Shown: one piece after another, positions 35,001 through 47,000 of the stretch
Layout of the letters: the number at the start of each line of letters is the position of its first letter
How positions within the stretch are numbered: position 1 is the first letter of the stretch
NCBI GenBank assembly: GCA_030562195.1
Contig: JAUJPP010000012.1
Location: 23,829,976-23,893,975 of the forward strand
Direction of reading: 5' to 3'
Source of the DNA: Nipponacmea schrenckii
Lineage: Eukaryota; Mollusca; Gastropoda; Lottiidae
Length of the DNA: 64,000 nucleotides
The notes under the pieces: generated by a model
Seen by the model: only the letters and a program-made list of their open reading frames with translations
The model's database searches: none
Told to the model about the DNA's origin: nothing
Made by a program: the position numbers and the translations under genes

Positions 35001-38000
35001 GTTTTAATGGAATTACAGCCACCACAGACTGATTGAAAATTAGAATGGTGTAAATTGATGATATCAGTGTCCCCAATACACTTAAAAACTTTAGAAATCC
35101 TATTTATCATTTAGATATTAGTATGATGAGCTTGCAAGATCTACCATCCGTATCCCTTTTAATTTTTGAATTAACATTGTAGGGACAATCGTTGCTCAAA
35201 GACAGCTTATCAGCTCCGTGTGTAAAGATACTTTAAGAAATATTATCCAGCCTTTAATGAATAAAAGGGAATTGTTAGAAAATAAACGTCAGTTGCCAGA
35301 TTGTGAGAATAAAGACCAGATTAACCAGTTGATTGATGATCTGGACGAGGAGATTAAGAAGAAACGGTACAAGTATTTTATGGTTGAAAGTTGTTTAACT
35401 GAGAGGCTACAGGATACGTGGGCGTAATCACATTATTGTGTCTGCTTTATGCCAACATGTGTTCCGTTTCCTCCTGTCATTGATGTAGTCGTTCAGATGG
35501 GACAATAAACTGAGCCCAGTGTATTTACAGTTAGAAATAGTAGACTTATACTGCTGTCCTGGCTAAATTTCCCTCATTGCACACTGTATGGCCTTGCCAG
35601 TCTTCATTAGCAGACATAAAACTCAATTCATTTCATTTCATTTATGCCAACTTGCACAATTCCATTATGGAGTCTGTATTATGCCAACTTGTTGATTTTT
35701 CCATCCCACAAGGGAGCTAATGCATATGATAATTTGTAAGACAGATTTATTTGGCCATTTTTTATCTTAATTCAACCCAAATTAACAGTGGTATATATTT
35801 TTGGGTTGTTTTAGTCGAACTAAGAATGAGAAGTTGCTGGACGAAGTTGACATTGATAAAATAGACTGGATGAGAATATCTACAGTTGATGTAAGTCTTG
35901 ATTAATTAGTCTTTTATCTGTTAAAAAGGATTGCTTGCGTTCCAACTTAATAAATTAAATGATATCAACAAATATTTCTAGTTTTTTCTGACCTTATTGT
36001 GGTCTGGAAATATTATTCATGTATTAAGAGTTATCTCCCTTAGAGCAGATAAAGTTGCCTAAGCAACTGATCAGAATTGATCAAACCGATAGCTACAAGG
36101 GGGTGCCAAAAAAATCTGGCAAAAGTCCTATATTACTGTATTATCACTGCAATCCCCCTAATTGCCCCTGCATATATAAAGGACTCCCAAATTGCTGTTT
36201 CTTTTTTTTCTATGTGTTACATCTAATTTTACTGTCTATTACAATACCAAGAGGTTTGGCCAAGGACCAGCTTGTAGAAAGGATCCTTAACTGTGAACCT
36301 AAGTTGTTATCCTTGTAAAATCAATACCAAGAGGTTTGGCCAAGGACCAGCTTGTAGAAAGGGTCCTTAACTGTGTACCTAAGTTGTTATCCTTGTAAAA
36401 TCAATACCATGAGGTTTGGCCAAGGACAAGCTGGTAGAAAGGATCCTTAACTGTGAACCTAAGTTGTTATCCCAGTAAAACATAAAAATTTGATTCAAGG
36501 ATCTTATTTAACTGTCCCAATTTCATTTGGAGGTAAACGTGAATGGTTCGAGTGTCAAAAAATGTGGGAGATGGTCATCGATCCTAAAATTAATAAATCA
36601 GCCTGGAAGAGAAGTGAGGTACAGAAATTAGATGGAATTAATTGAGAAATACGGGGGAAATGGGACAAAATTTGCAAAATTGTTTGGAAAAAATTTGGGG
36701 AATTGGCACAAATTTTTTTCTTAATTTTTCCAAATGGCCTGTTCTTTAAGGTATTTACATGATGTCATTTACATGGTTAAGTGGAGCATCATTGTTGTGG
36801 GTTCCGTAACGATCAGCGTGTGAAAGTCTGACCCAGCTGAAAATGGGTACGGATAATCAGGGAAAGATCAATGCCAAGAGGTTTAACCAAGGACCAGCTG
36901 GTAGAATGGATTCTTAACTGTGAACCTAAGTTATAATCCTTGTAAATCAATACCAAGAGGTTTAACCAAGGGCTAACTGGTAGAAAGGATCCTTAACTGT
37001 GAATCTAGGTTGTTATCCTTGTAAAATATAGTTGTTTCTTTCTTTCGTTTTTTTCTGGTGCTTTTGTACTTTATACGTTTTAACTGACTACATTTATGCT
37101 AATTCTCTTATCATTGTGTGTTTGATCTTTCAGACGAAGAGATCAGCATTTCAAGCCATGCAGTATTATCAAACCAATATTAATGCTACACTTAAACACA
37201 GGTTGGTACAATGTATAGTTATTTGAATAATAATTTCATTCATGACAGGGGTAGATGTTGAAAAGGAACAGAAAAGCATCAAGTCAAAATGCTAAGAAAT
37301 ATACTATTAAAAGCGAAAACTCGGAACATTATCACTTTTGAAGCTATTAACCCTTTAACCCTAGAAGCGGACCGCTCATCCTTATATGACATATACCCTA
37401 GAAGCCGGTATACCGGCTGTTGTCAAGTGATGTCATACAACGTTAACGTCATACAAATTAAGAAATATTTTATTGAAGTAGATCTTGGTAATTTCAACCA
37501 ATTTCAAGTCAGATTTGTTAATATCAAGAAGAAATTAATGGAAAACTAATAATCAGTGTAATTAGGCAGCCATTAAGGTTTTACACTACAAGTAAAGGGA
37601 GATAACTTTTATAATACAGTAAGGTATCAGACAACAAAGGTATGATAACCTAACTTTAACAAGTTTGTCTCTACTTTTAGAACTTGGCTAGTAGAAGAAG
37701 ATGATATGTTAAAAGAAGCGTATGAAATGAATAAAGATGTTCAAGCCGATAAAATCCGATGGCAGAGAAGTAAGTATTAGATTTATAAACTGTTAACCTA
37801 CAAAGATCGAGGTGAACTTACAGATTTTTCAACCAGGTTTTCCCCTCATCAGTGGTTCAGGTCGGAGAGACTGACATGGAAAAAGCGTCAGGTCGTTCAG
37901 ATGGGACAATAAACTAAGGTCCTGTGCACGTTAAAGATCCCTCTACAGTTGGAAATTGCAAAAAAGAGTACCATTGCACACTGCATGCTATTGCCCATCT

Positions 38001-41000
38001 TCTATAGTGTTGAAAAGTCATGTACCCATGTATTAAAGCAGTATGTATTTATTCCATAATTATTAACTTGTGTTATATGCTTCTAAATGTCGTTCCAATC
38101 TTTTTTTTTGTCCAGTATCGTACCTAATGGAGGCTAGAAGTGCTGATCAATGTAGAAAACGGTGGATTTCAGTCGACCCTTCAGTAAAACACAGTAAATG
38201 GACCCCTGAAGAAGATGTGGTAAGTTTGGGATTTTGGATTGATACTAGGTCTGGTTCCTCATTGGAGATTTTTACCAAAAGTCTTTATATTTTATTCTAC
38301 GTACTAGATGTGGTAAGCTTTGGTTTTAGATTAGTGCTAGGTTGTATACTACCTTGGTAACTTTGCAATAATCTTTTATTTAATTTTCAGAACTTTGTTT
38401 TGATTTTTGGATGGGCGTTAGGCCGGGTTCCTCCTTGGAGATTTTTGCCTATGACTTAATATTTGAGTCTAAGTGCTTGGATTTTAATTATAAATCGAAG
38501 AGTGTCTTAATTGGATATTATTTTTTATTCTGTTTTTTATTTTTCAGAGATTAATGTTAGCAGTCAAACTGTTAGGATCAAAAGACTGGGTGTCCTGTAG
38601 TAAATATATACCAAAACGTAACTCATCACAATGTCGAGAACGGTAAGCACTGCTTGGTGAAATCAGAATTTCTAGTGTCTGCTATTCTGACAAATTTCCC
38701 AGTAATATTTACTGTTGTTTTCTTGTCGTCAAGATTTATAAAAAAAAAACAAAATTTGAAAGTTGAATTTAACTTTTTTTTTTCAAACTTTCTGCCAAAG
38801 AATTAAGTTTAAAACGTTCAAAAACAAGGTACAGTTTATTATGGTTTTTTAACGAACTTGCCAAAATTGTAAAAAATACTGAAATATATTTACTATGAAT
38901 TATTGCCCTTGTTCTTTAAAACATGTTAAATTTATGGCTCGTTAACACTCTACAAGGCACAATTCTTTAAGGTTATGATTACTTCAATATTCAATATGTA
39001 AAAATTTAATCGATTTGATGTCTCAATACAGAACAATTTTGTTTAACATTAAATTTATATTTTCGTTTATTTTATTTCAGATATTGTAATTATTTGGACC
39101 CGTCGTTAAAACTAGGAAAACCTTTTTCATATCAGGAAGATAAATTACTTCTTCAGTTGGTAAAGGCGTTTGGAGCAGGTTTGTTAACTTTTATCTTTGT
39201 TACTATTTGCTTTTGTTTTTTATTTCGGTCTAATTAATGATGTGCAAATGGTACAGGCAAAGTCCGGGCCGAGTATGGTTTGATTCAAATGTGCCAGATT
39301 TTATCGTTGTCTAAACGCCACTGATAATTTATATAACAAGAAACACACGGGAAAAAATTATGGTATGACACACTTCTTTAAAGGGATAATAGGTGTTAGA
39401 ATACACTCGTCCTACGGCTTATATTTGTGTTTCATATTAACTATTAGTTAAATAAGTATGCATCCCACACTTTACCAAATTTTAAAAGGCCACAATAAAA
39501 ATATATTCGGAATTTTAAAAAAAAGTGAGCCAGTGACGATTCCATTCAGTTTAAGAATAAAAGCGTCTGGTAAATCAACGCTAAAACATCATTGTGGAAT
39601 TCAACAGTAGGGGTCAAGGACGCGTGAAAACTCACATGTTAGAGTTACTTCCCTTTATATTTACACGATTTGAAAATCGCTTGATGGATGGCTCAAGCGT
39701 TTTATGATTAACTACTTTATTTTGGGGATTTATCGGATTTTAGAGGGATTTTGATGTATAGGTAAGTCCACTGATGGATATATACTGTTATTGTCCAAAT
39801 TTGAGTGAACTTAAAATTTTATGTTCGTTCTAACGCCTATTATCCCTTTAATAACAAGGTACATAACGTTTGAACACAATTTATCATTGCAGGATCCTGG
39901 TCTAAAATGGTACCTCACATGCCAGGACGTACTGACCACCATCTTCTTACAAGATATAAAAAACTACAGCAATGGAAGTCAACGGTCAATTGGTTTCATA
40001 AACAGTCTGTAAGTATTTCATTATTTTACTGAAGTTTTAATTTCCCTTATTACACACTGCATGGCATTTGTCTATTTTCAGTAATTGGAAAAGAAAATAC
40101 CTGAATCTCCATTTAATTTCACTTTTTATTTGATGCTTAATGGTTTCATTTAAAACAAGGAATAATCCCAATAAGGCCTATTTGTTCCGAGGCAAAAAAA
40201 TTACATTTTTCATCCCTGATCTGTTTTAATCAAAATTTTTTTTTCAGGACCATGTTAAGAAAATGTTACAAGGTTTCCCCGCAAGGAAAGGTCGAGGTAG
40301 CGAGAAACCCAATGTCAACTGGAAATTATATTATCGTGAATTCGGTCTACTTCCTGATCATTATGAACAACAGGAAAAAGATTGTCGGGAACACGGAGGT
40401 AAGATCGGAGATCTTTTTCATCCATTCAACCAATCATACCTTGTTTATTTTTCGTCATAGGTGATAAAAGGGTTTGCCATTCCTTTAACCGCTCATACCT
40501 TAGTCTCAGAAACGGCTATTTTCTGGTTTTTAGGGAAGATTTTTATACGCCCACATAGAAATGTGGACGTATATTGTTGTCGCCCCTGTCCGTCGGTCCG
40601 TTGGTCCGTCGGTCCGTCTGTCAACAATTGTTTGTGGACACTGTAGAGACTAAAGTTTTTATTGGAATTTCTTGAAACTTGGTATACTTGTTTATAATCA
40701 CTCAAGGAAGAACCCTATCGATTTTGGTATGATTTCGAAAAAAATTCCTGGAATTCTTGGACTTTGAATTTCAAATTGTTCTGTTTGTAAACAAAAGCTT
40801 GTGGACACTGTAGAGACTCCATTTCTTTATGAATCTTTTTGTAACTTGGTATATTTGTTTATTACCATCCAAGGAAGACCCCTATTGATTTTGATATGAT
40901 TCTGAAAAAAATTCCTGGAATTCTGGAACTTGGAATTTCGAATGTACTGTTTCTCATCCGTCTGTCAACAATTGTTTGTGGACACTGTAGAGACTACAGT

Positions 41001-44000
41001 TTTTATTGGATCTTCTTGAAACTTGGTATACATGTTTATTACCATTCAACGAAGACCCCTATCGATTTTGGTATGATTCCGAAAAAAATTCCTGGAATTC
41101 TTGAACTTTGAATTTCAAATTCCGTCGGTCCGTCGGTCCGTCGGTCCGTCTGTCAACAATTGTTTGTGGACACTGTAGAGACTACAGTTTTTATTGGAAT
41201 TTCTTGAAACTTGGTATACTTGTTTATAATCACTCAAGGAAGAACCCTATCGATTTTGGTATGATTTCGAAAAAAATTCCTGGAATTCTTGGACTTTGAA
41301 TTTCAAATTGTTCTGTTTGTAAACAAAAGCTTGTGGACACTGTAGAGACTCCATTTTTTATGAATCTTTTTGTAACTTGGTATATTTGTTTATAACCATC
41401 CAAGGAAGAACCCTATTGATTTTGATATGATTCTGAAAAAAATTCCTGGAATTCTGGGACTTGGAATTTCGAATTGTACTGTTTGTCATCCGTCTGTCAA
41501 TAATTGTTTGTGGACACTGTGGAGACTACAGGTTTCATTGGATTTTCTTGAAACTTGGTATACATGTTTATTATCATTCAATGAAGACCCCTATTGATTT
41601 TGGTATGATTCCGAAAAAAATTCCTGGAATTCTTGGATTTGAATTTCAAATTGTTCTGTTTGTAAACAAAAGCTTGTGGACACTGTAGAGACTCCATTTC
41701 TTTATGAATCTTTTTGTAACTTGGTATATTTGTTTATTACCATCCAAGGAAGACCCCTATTGATTTTGATATGATTCTGAAAAAAATTCCTGGAATACAT
41801 CCAAGGAAGACCCCTATTGATTTTGATATGATTCTGAAAAAAATTCCTGGAATTCTGGAACTTGGAATTTCGAATGTACTGTTTCTCATCCGTCTGTCCC
41901 ATCTAAGAATGATTAATTTAATACTCAATAAGTAAGAACATGACCAATTATAGTAAGTAAATAGTCATCAGAATATGTAAGTTATTTTTTTTTTTTTTTG
42001 AAGGGCATAAAGCCCACATTTACCTTCAAATTGCCTTTATACTTTTTGATTTTTTTACTGAATGCAATACAATATAGTTAACTTCCAAGTTCCTTGTAAA
42101 TCAGGAACCAGCTGTAATTGGACTTTTACTTTTACAATCAAAGCTATCAGTGGGCGTATGTTACCTTGCCTGGCAAGCTATCTTTTGTAAAAAGCTTATG
42201 AATCTTCAATTTTATCTTGCAGAAGACAATGTGGTTATTCTACCTCCATTACTACAGTTCCCACCTCGGGGACCAAAATTTAAAACTCTTGTCAAGTTCA
42301 AGGACAGATTGGCCGTGTCAAAATACATCGATAAAACTTTAGAGGGAAAAGACCTTACAGACGCTGAAAAGGTTTGTGCTTTCTCATGCTTTTGAGATTT
42401 TGTTCACCTAAAATAAAAGGGGGCATGGTTCAGTTTGGTTAGAGTGTTGCTACTTTATGACATCATGTGCCTTGTTCTGATTAGAGTTTATCTGCAAAAA
42501 TCTTACCCCATTTTCGTTGTCCCAAAACTACCAAAACTCATTTCATTTGTTATGTTAACAGGAAGAACAGAAGACGGATATTTTACTGAAATTAGAGATG
42601 GAGGATGATGCTACTCAGTCTGCGTCTGTTAGAAAACTGATCGCCATGGCGCGCCAGGCACCGAAAGAAAAACACAGCGACAGACGTGATAGATTGAGTG
42701 CTAGATCTAAAGTCTATAAAGATTTATGTTTGATCGTGAAAGGACCAGATAAAAAGCCAGGCTCCATTGGAAGACCAAAACGCTTTTTCCGTAAGTTACA
42801 AATAATTTTATTGCCCCAGCTTATTTTTCAGCTGAGTTCATCGACTTGTACCATTTTTAGAGAGTCCACATGGCTGATAAAATCACTTTGGTGTTCTGAG
42901 AGTCCACATAGCTAATAATGTTATTAATAATTATTAAGGTTTGTCAACTGGACATCCTTATTTCAGAGAGTCCACATAGCTAAAAATGTTACTATTTAGT
43001 ATTAAGGTTTGTCAACTGGACATCCTTATTTCAGAGAGTCCACATAGCTAAAAATGTCTATTTAGTATTATGGTTTGTCAACTGGATATGCCTTTCAGAG
43101 AGTCCACATAGCTAATAATGTCTATTTAGTATTAAGGTTTGTCAACTGGATATGCCTTTCAGAGATTCCACATAGCTAAAAATGTCTATTTAGTATTAAG
43201 GTTTGTCAACTGGATATGCCTTTCAGAGAGTCCACATAGCTAATAAATGTTTTAAAAATTTCAGCTGTAGAACCGCCAATAGAAGAAGCAGAAGAGAAAA
43301 AAGTGTCAGTGGCCATCTTAGCATTGATAAATAAGGTAAAACTCAAACTATTGACTTATTTAAAAAACAATCTTCACTTTTGGACTTTCTGAGCTATTTG
43401 AACAACAGTTTTGTTTCATTTTGACATTTTTGGTGGAGGGTTCAAACTTGGTCAAAATTGTTCCCCACGCAGACGACACTTCAGCTATGATGCAAAAGTC
43501 GTAATCTTTATTCCATTCCTTAACAGAAAGTTCACTGATTTGACTGTCATTTTACAACTCAATCTTTCGTCGTATTTTGCAGGCTCTGGCAGTTGATGGG
43601 AAAGAAATCTTGAATGCCGCTCATCAAAAGTCAAAATCAGTTCAAAGGTCATGTCAACAAGAAAAGGACTTGGCCATTTTGAGAGAAGTTGTTTTAAAAG
43701 ACGGAAGTTACGTAACTTCTAATCAAGATGTCGAAACTGAAGAGGAATCTGCCAGTCTACTAGCGCCCTCTACACTACAATCTGGAGGCAGACGGACTCG
43801 ACAATCTATTGGAAGTAAGAAACAGTTCCCAAATGAGCCTACAACTTCTGCTACACCAATTTTACTTGATAATGATATTCCTTCTCCGTCAACAGTGCCA
43901 TCTACACCAAAAAGAAAGCCTGCTACATCAACATTGACGACCTCTTCACCAAACTCAGGGTCCTCGACAATGTCTTCTGTTTCTAAGTCTGCATCTTCAT

Positions 44001-47000
44001 CAGCATTAGCAACATCATTGACAACTACATCTCTTTTAAAATCACTAGTGCTCTCCCCTTTAACACCTTCAGCACCCTCTATGCCATCAGCGCCATCTAC
44101 ACCATCAACATCAAAACCTAAAAGTATACCAGAAGACCTCCCACTTTTGCCGCCAAATGTGTCAAATCTACGTGGCTTCAAAACTCTTTTACTTACACGC
44201 CCTCGTTTAGTCAAGCGAGCTGGTAACTGTTACGCAATGATTCGAGGTCAACAAATACAGAAACCTTCAGACTCCTTTCTTAGGCCACGCCCAAAACCAT
44301 CTACAACATTGAAAACTGAGCCAATTGTCCCAAAACTGATTCCAAACCAAAAGCAATCTGCAACTACAGAGATGAAAGCAAGCGTAAATGAAACGCCAAC
44401 TACAACAACTACAAACTTGCAGAATGAAACAATTAATGAAAATTCAAAAGTTGCTAAACAGACGTCAAAACAGAATCAAAACGTAACTAAGGACAACAAA
44501 CAATGTATTCAAAAAACAGATACGAGCTCAAAAAAAGGAACTATTTATGAAAATCCAAAATCCAAAGCAGATTCTGTGCAATCAGTCCAAGTAATTTATG
44601 TGTATCCGAAATCTCAACTTGACGAAGCAGACATCCAAGTTCCTGAGGACAAAATCGTTGGAAAATCGTCAATTGACGTCGACACTGTCCACATACGAAA
44701 AAATTTAACTTTAGAAGAGGAAGAAAATGAGAAAAAGACATTACTGGATAAAAAAAATGCCGCTAAAAGAAAGAAAAAGGCAGAAAGTCAGAAACTTGCA
44801 CAGAAATCTAAAAATAAAGATGATATTGTGGTTACTAAGGCAACAGACAATTCTGTAGTTTGTCGATTTGCATCGAATTTAAACCAAGAACCAACAGTAA
44901 GTCAAATAATGTTCATTCATCTCAACCTATACTAGGATTGAACCCTGGCCCTTCAGGTTAGTGAGCAAGTATCTAACTCACTGAGCCACATAGCTCTCCA
45001 TAGGCAGTTTTGGGCCTTTTTCCTCCTCTATCTAATCTCTCTTTTTTTTTGCAGACGGAAGAAAAGATGATGAATTCAATAAAAGAGTCCGATGATTATC
45101 AAAGGTTGAGAGCTCGATTCCAGTCTATTTTTATGTGGCCAGCGTTATTATCAACGACTTATTCTAAACCAATACCCCCACAAGATACTCACGATGAACA
45201 ATTACTCAGTCAAATAAAGGATAATTTATGCAAGAGGTAGGTCAAAGTTCGAACTCTCTGTGAAATTAAGAGTAATTAAAGCTTGAGATAGGTCAAAGTT
45301 CAAGTCAAAGGTGGGATTACACACTATAGTGATTACAAGTTACCAAGTTAACACACTTGGGCTATTTTATTTGTAACCATACACAACCGTAGGTTGCTAT
45401 GGTTTTACGACACATTTAACCAAATCTTCGCTAACCAAGAGAACATATTTTGTAATCGCAACAGTGACCTAAAATCGTGGTGTTTTTATTCAAGTCTGTT
45501 TTCGTCTTTTCCAGATTTGGTATTTACAGAGGTAATGTTTTTATTCTTTTTTTGCATTTCTTTCCCTTTTGCTTTTGCTTCTGTGGTGTCTCTTATTAAG
45601 AAATCTATTTCCCTTATGTATCGTCTTGGTTGGCTTAATGCTATCTTTACTATAACTCTTTAGCCTACATCCTCTAGGTTGGCTTAATGCTATCTTTACT
45701 ATAACTCTTTAGCCTACATCCTCTAGGTTGGCTTAATGCTATCTTTACTATAACTCTTTAGCCTACATCCTCTAGGTTGGCTTAATGCTATCTTTACTAT
45801 AACTCTTTACATCCTCTAGGTTGGCTTAATGCTATCTTTACTATAACTCTTTACATCCTCTAGGTTGGCTTAATGCTATCTTTACTATAACTCTTTAGCC
45901 TACATCCTCTAGGTTGGCTTAATGCTATCTTTATATCAACCTCTTTTTCTCTATCCTGGTTTGGCTAATGGTAACTTCTATAACTTTTACACCCTCTAGG
46001 TTGGCTTATGCTATCTTTACTATAACCCTTTACATCCTCTAGGTTGGCTTAATGCTATCTTTACTATAACTCTTTACATCCTCTAGGTTGGCTTAATGCT
46101 ATCTTTACTATAACCCTTTACACTCCTCTAGGTTGGCTTACTGCTATCTTTACTACCCTCCCCTAGGTTGGCTTATTGCTATCTTTACATCCCTCTAGGT
46201 TGGCTTATGCTATCTTTACTATAACCCTTTACACCCTCTAGGTTGGCTTACTGCTATCTTTACTATAACCCTTTACACCCTCTAGGTTGGCTTACTGCTA
46301 TCTTTACTATAACCCTTTACACCCTCTAGGTTGGCTTACTGCTATCTTTACTATAACCCTTTACACCCTCTAGGTTGGCTTACTGCTATCTTTACTATAA
46401 CCCTTTACACCCTCTAGGTTGGCTTAATGCATCTTTACTATAACCCTTTACACCCTCTTGTTTGGCTCACTGCTATGTTTACACCCTCTAGGTTGGCTTA
46501 CTGTTATCTTAGCATTTCTATTTTGTTTGTTGCAGATCCATCTAGTCTTACCCCAGGAGACCAACCAGATGTTAAACGCCCTCGTGGACGTCCAAGAATT
46601 CATCCCAAAGCTGGAGGAAGCACATCGGAAGATTCTATAAACAATCCAGGTTGGCTTTCTTTAGCCCTTTACATCCTCTATGTTTTAAGTTTCAATTTTA
46701 TGCCTGGACTTTTTTCACAAAAGTTTCGTCAAAGGTACCAGCATTTTACGCACCCATCTTTTTTTTTAGACCTAACAGGAACAGAAAAAGTAGGACGTAA
46801 AACTCAATTTTGTTTATAACTACTTTGTTGACTAAAAAATAACACTTTTTTGTAATATTATATTTTATCCAGGTTCAGAAAATTCCAGCCCCTATGACCC
46901 GTTTCCAGTAAAGCGAAGACGTGGACGGCCTCCAATTCATCCAAAACCCTCCCCAGTTACTATGCAAGCATCCAACGACATTCAGGAGGGAGATAATTCT

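Larger units (their letters stand above)
36526..39178 (+). other. SNAPC4: SNAPC4 Myb-repeat exons
   Basis: Exons from 36526 to 39178 encode successive SANT/Myb units: the half repeat ending KINKSAWKRSE, then TKRSAFQAMQYYQTNINATL, RTWLVEEDDMLKEAYEMN, SADQCRKRWISVDPSVKHSK, WTPEEDVRLMLAVKLLGSKD and SSQCRERYCNYLDPSLKLGK. The next exon (39893-40008) completes the last repeat. Spaced Trp or aromatic residues and the acidic helix-1 residues (EED) are kept. In the human protein these 4.5 repeats contact the PSE. The repeat that begins in exon 8 is incomplete here because of sequence irregularities at 36619-36700. Confidence 0.88.

Noticed and set aside
35218..35427. Readthrough of the SNAPC4 exon past 35366 to a TAA (ending QDTWA)
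   Set aside because: The donor after AAACG at 35366 restores RTKNEKLLDEV in the next exon, matching the family; readthrough is intron.
40896..41928. Several 60-75-codon ORFs on both strands
   Set aside because: All lie inside the repeat units of the 40549-42158 element and repeat one another.
43723..44214. Minus-strand ORF of 163 codons
   Set aside because: Antisense of the Ser/Thr-rich SNAPC4 exon; composition artefact.
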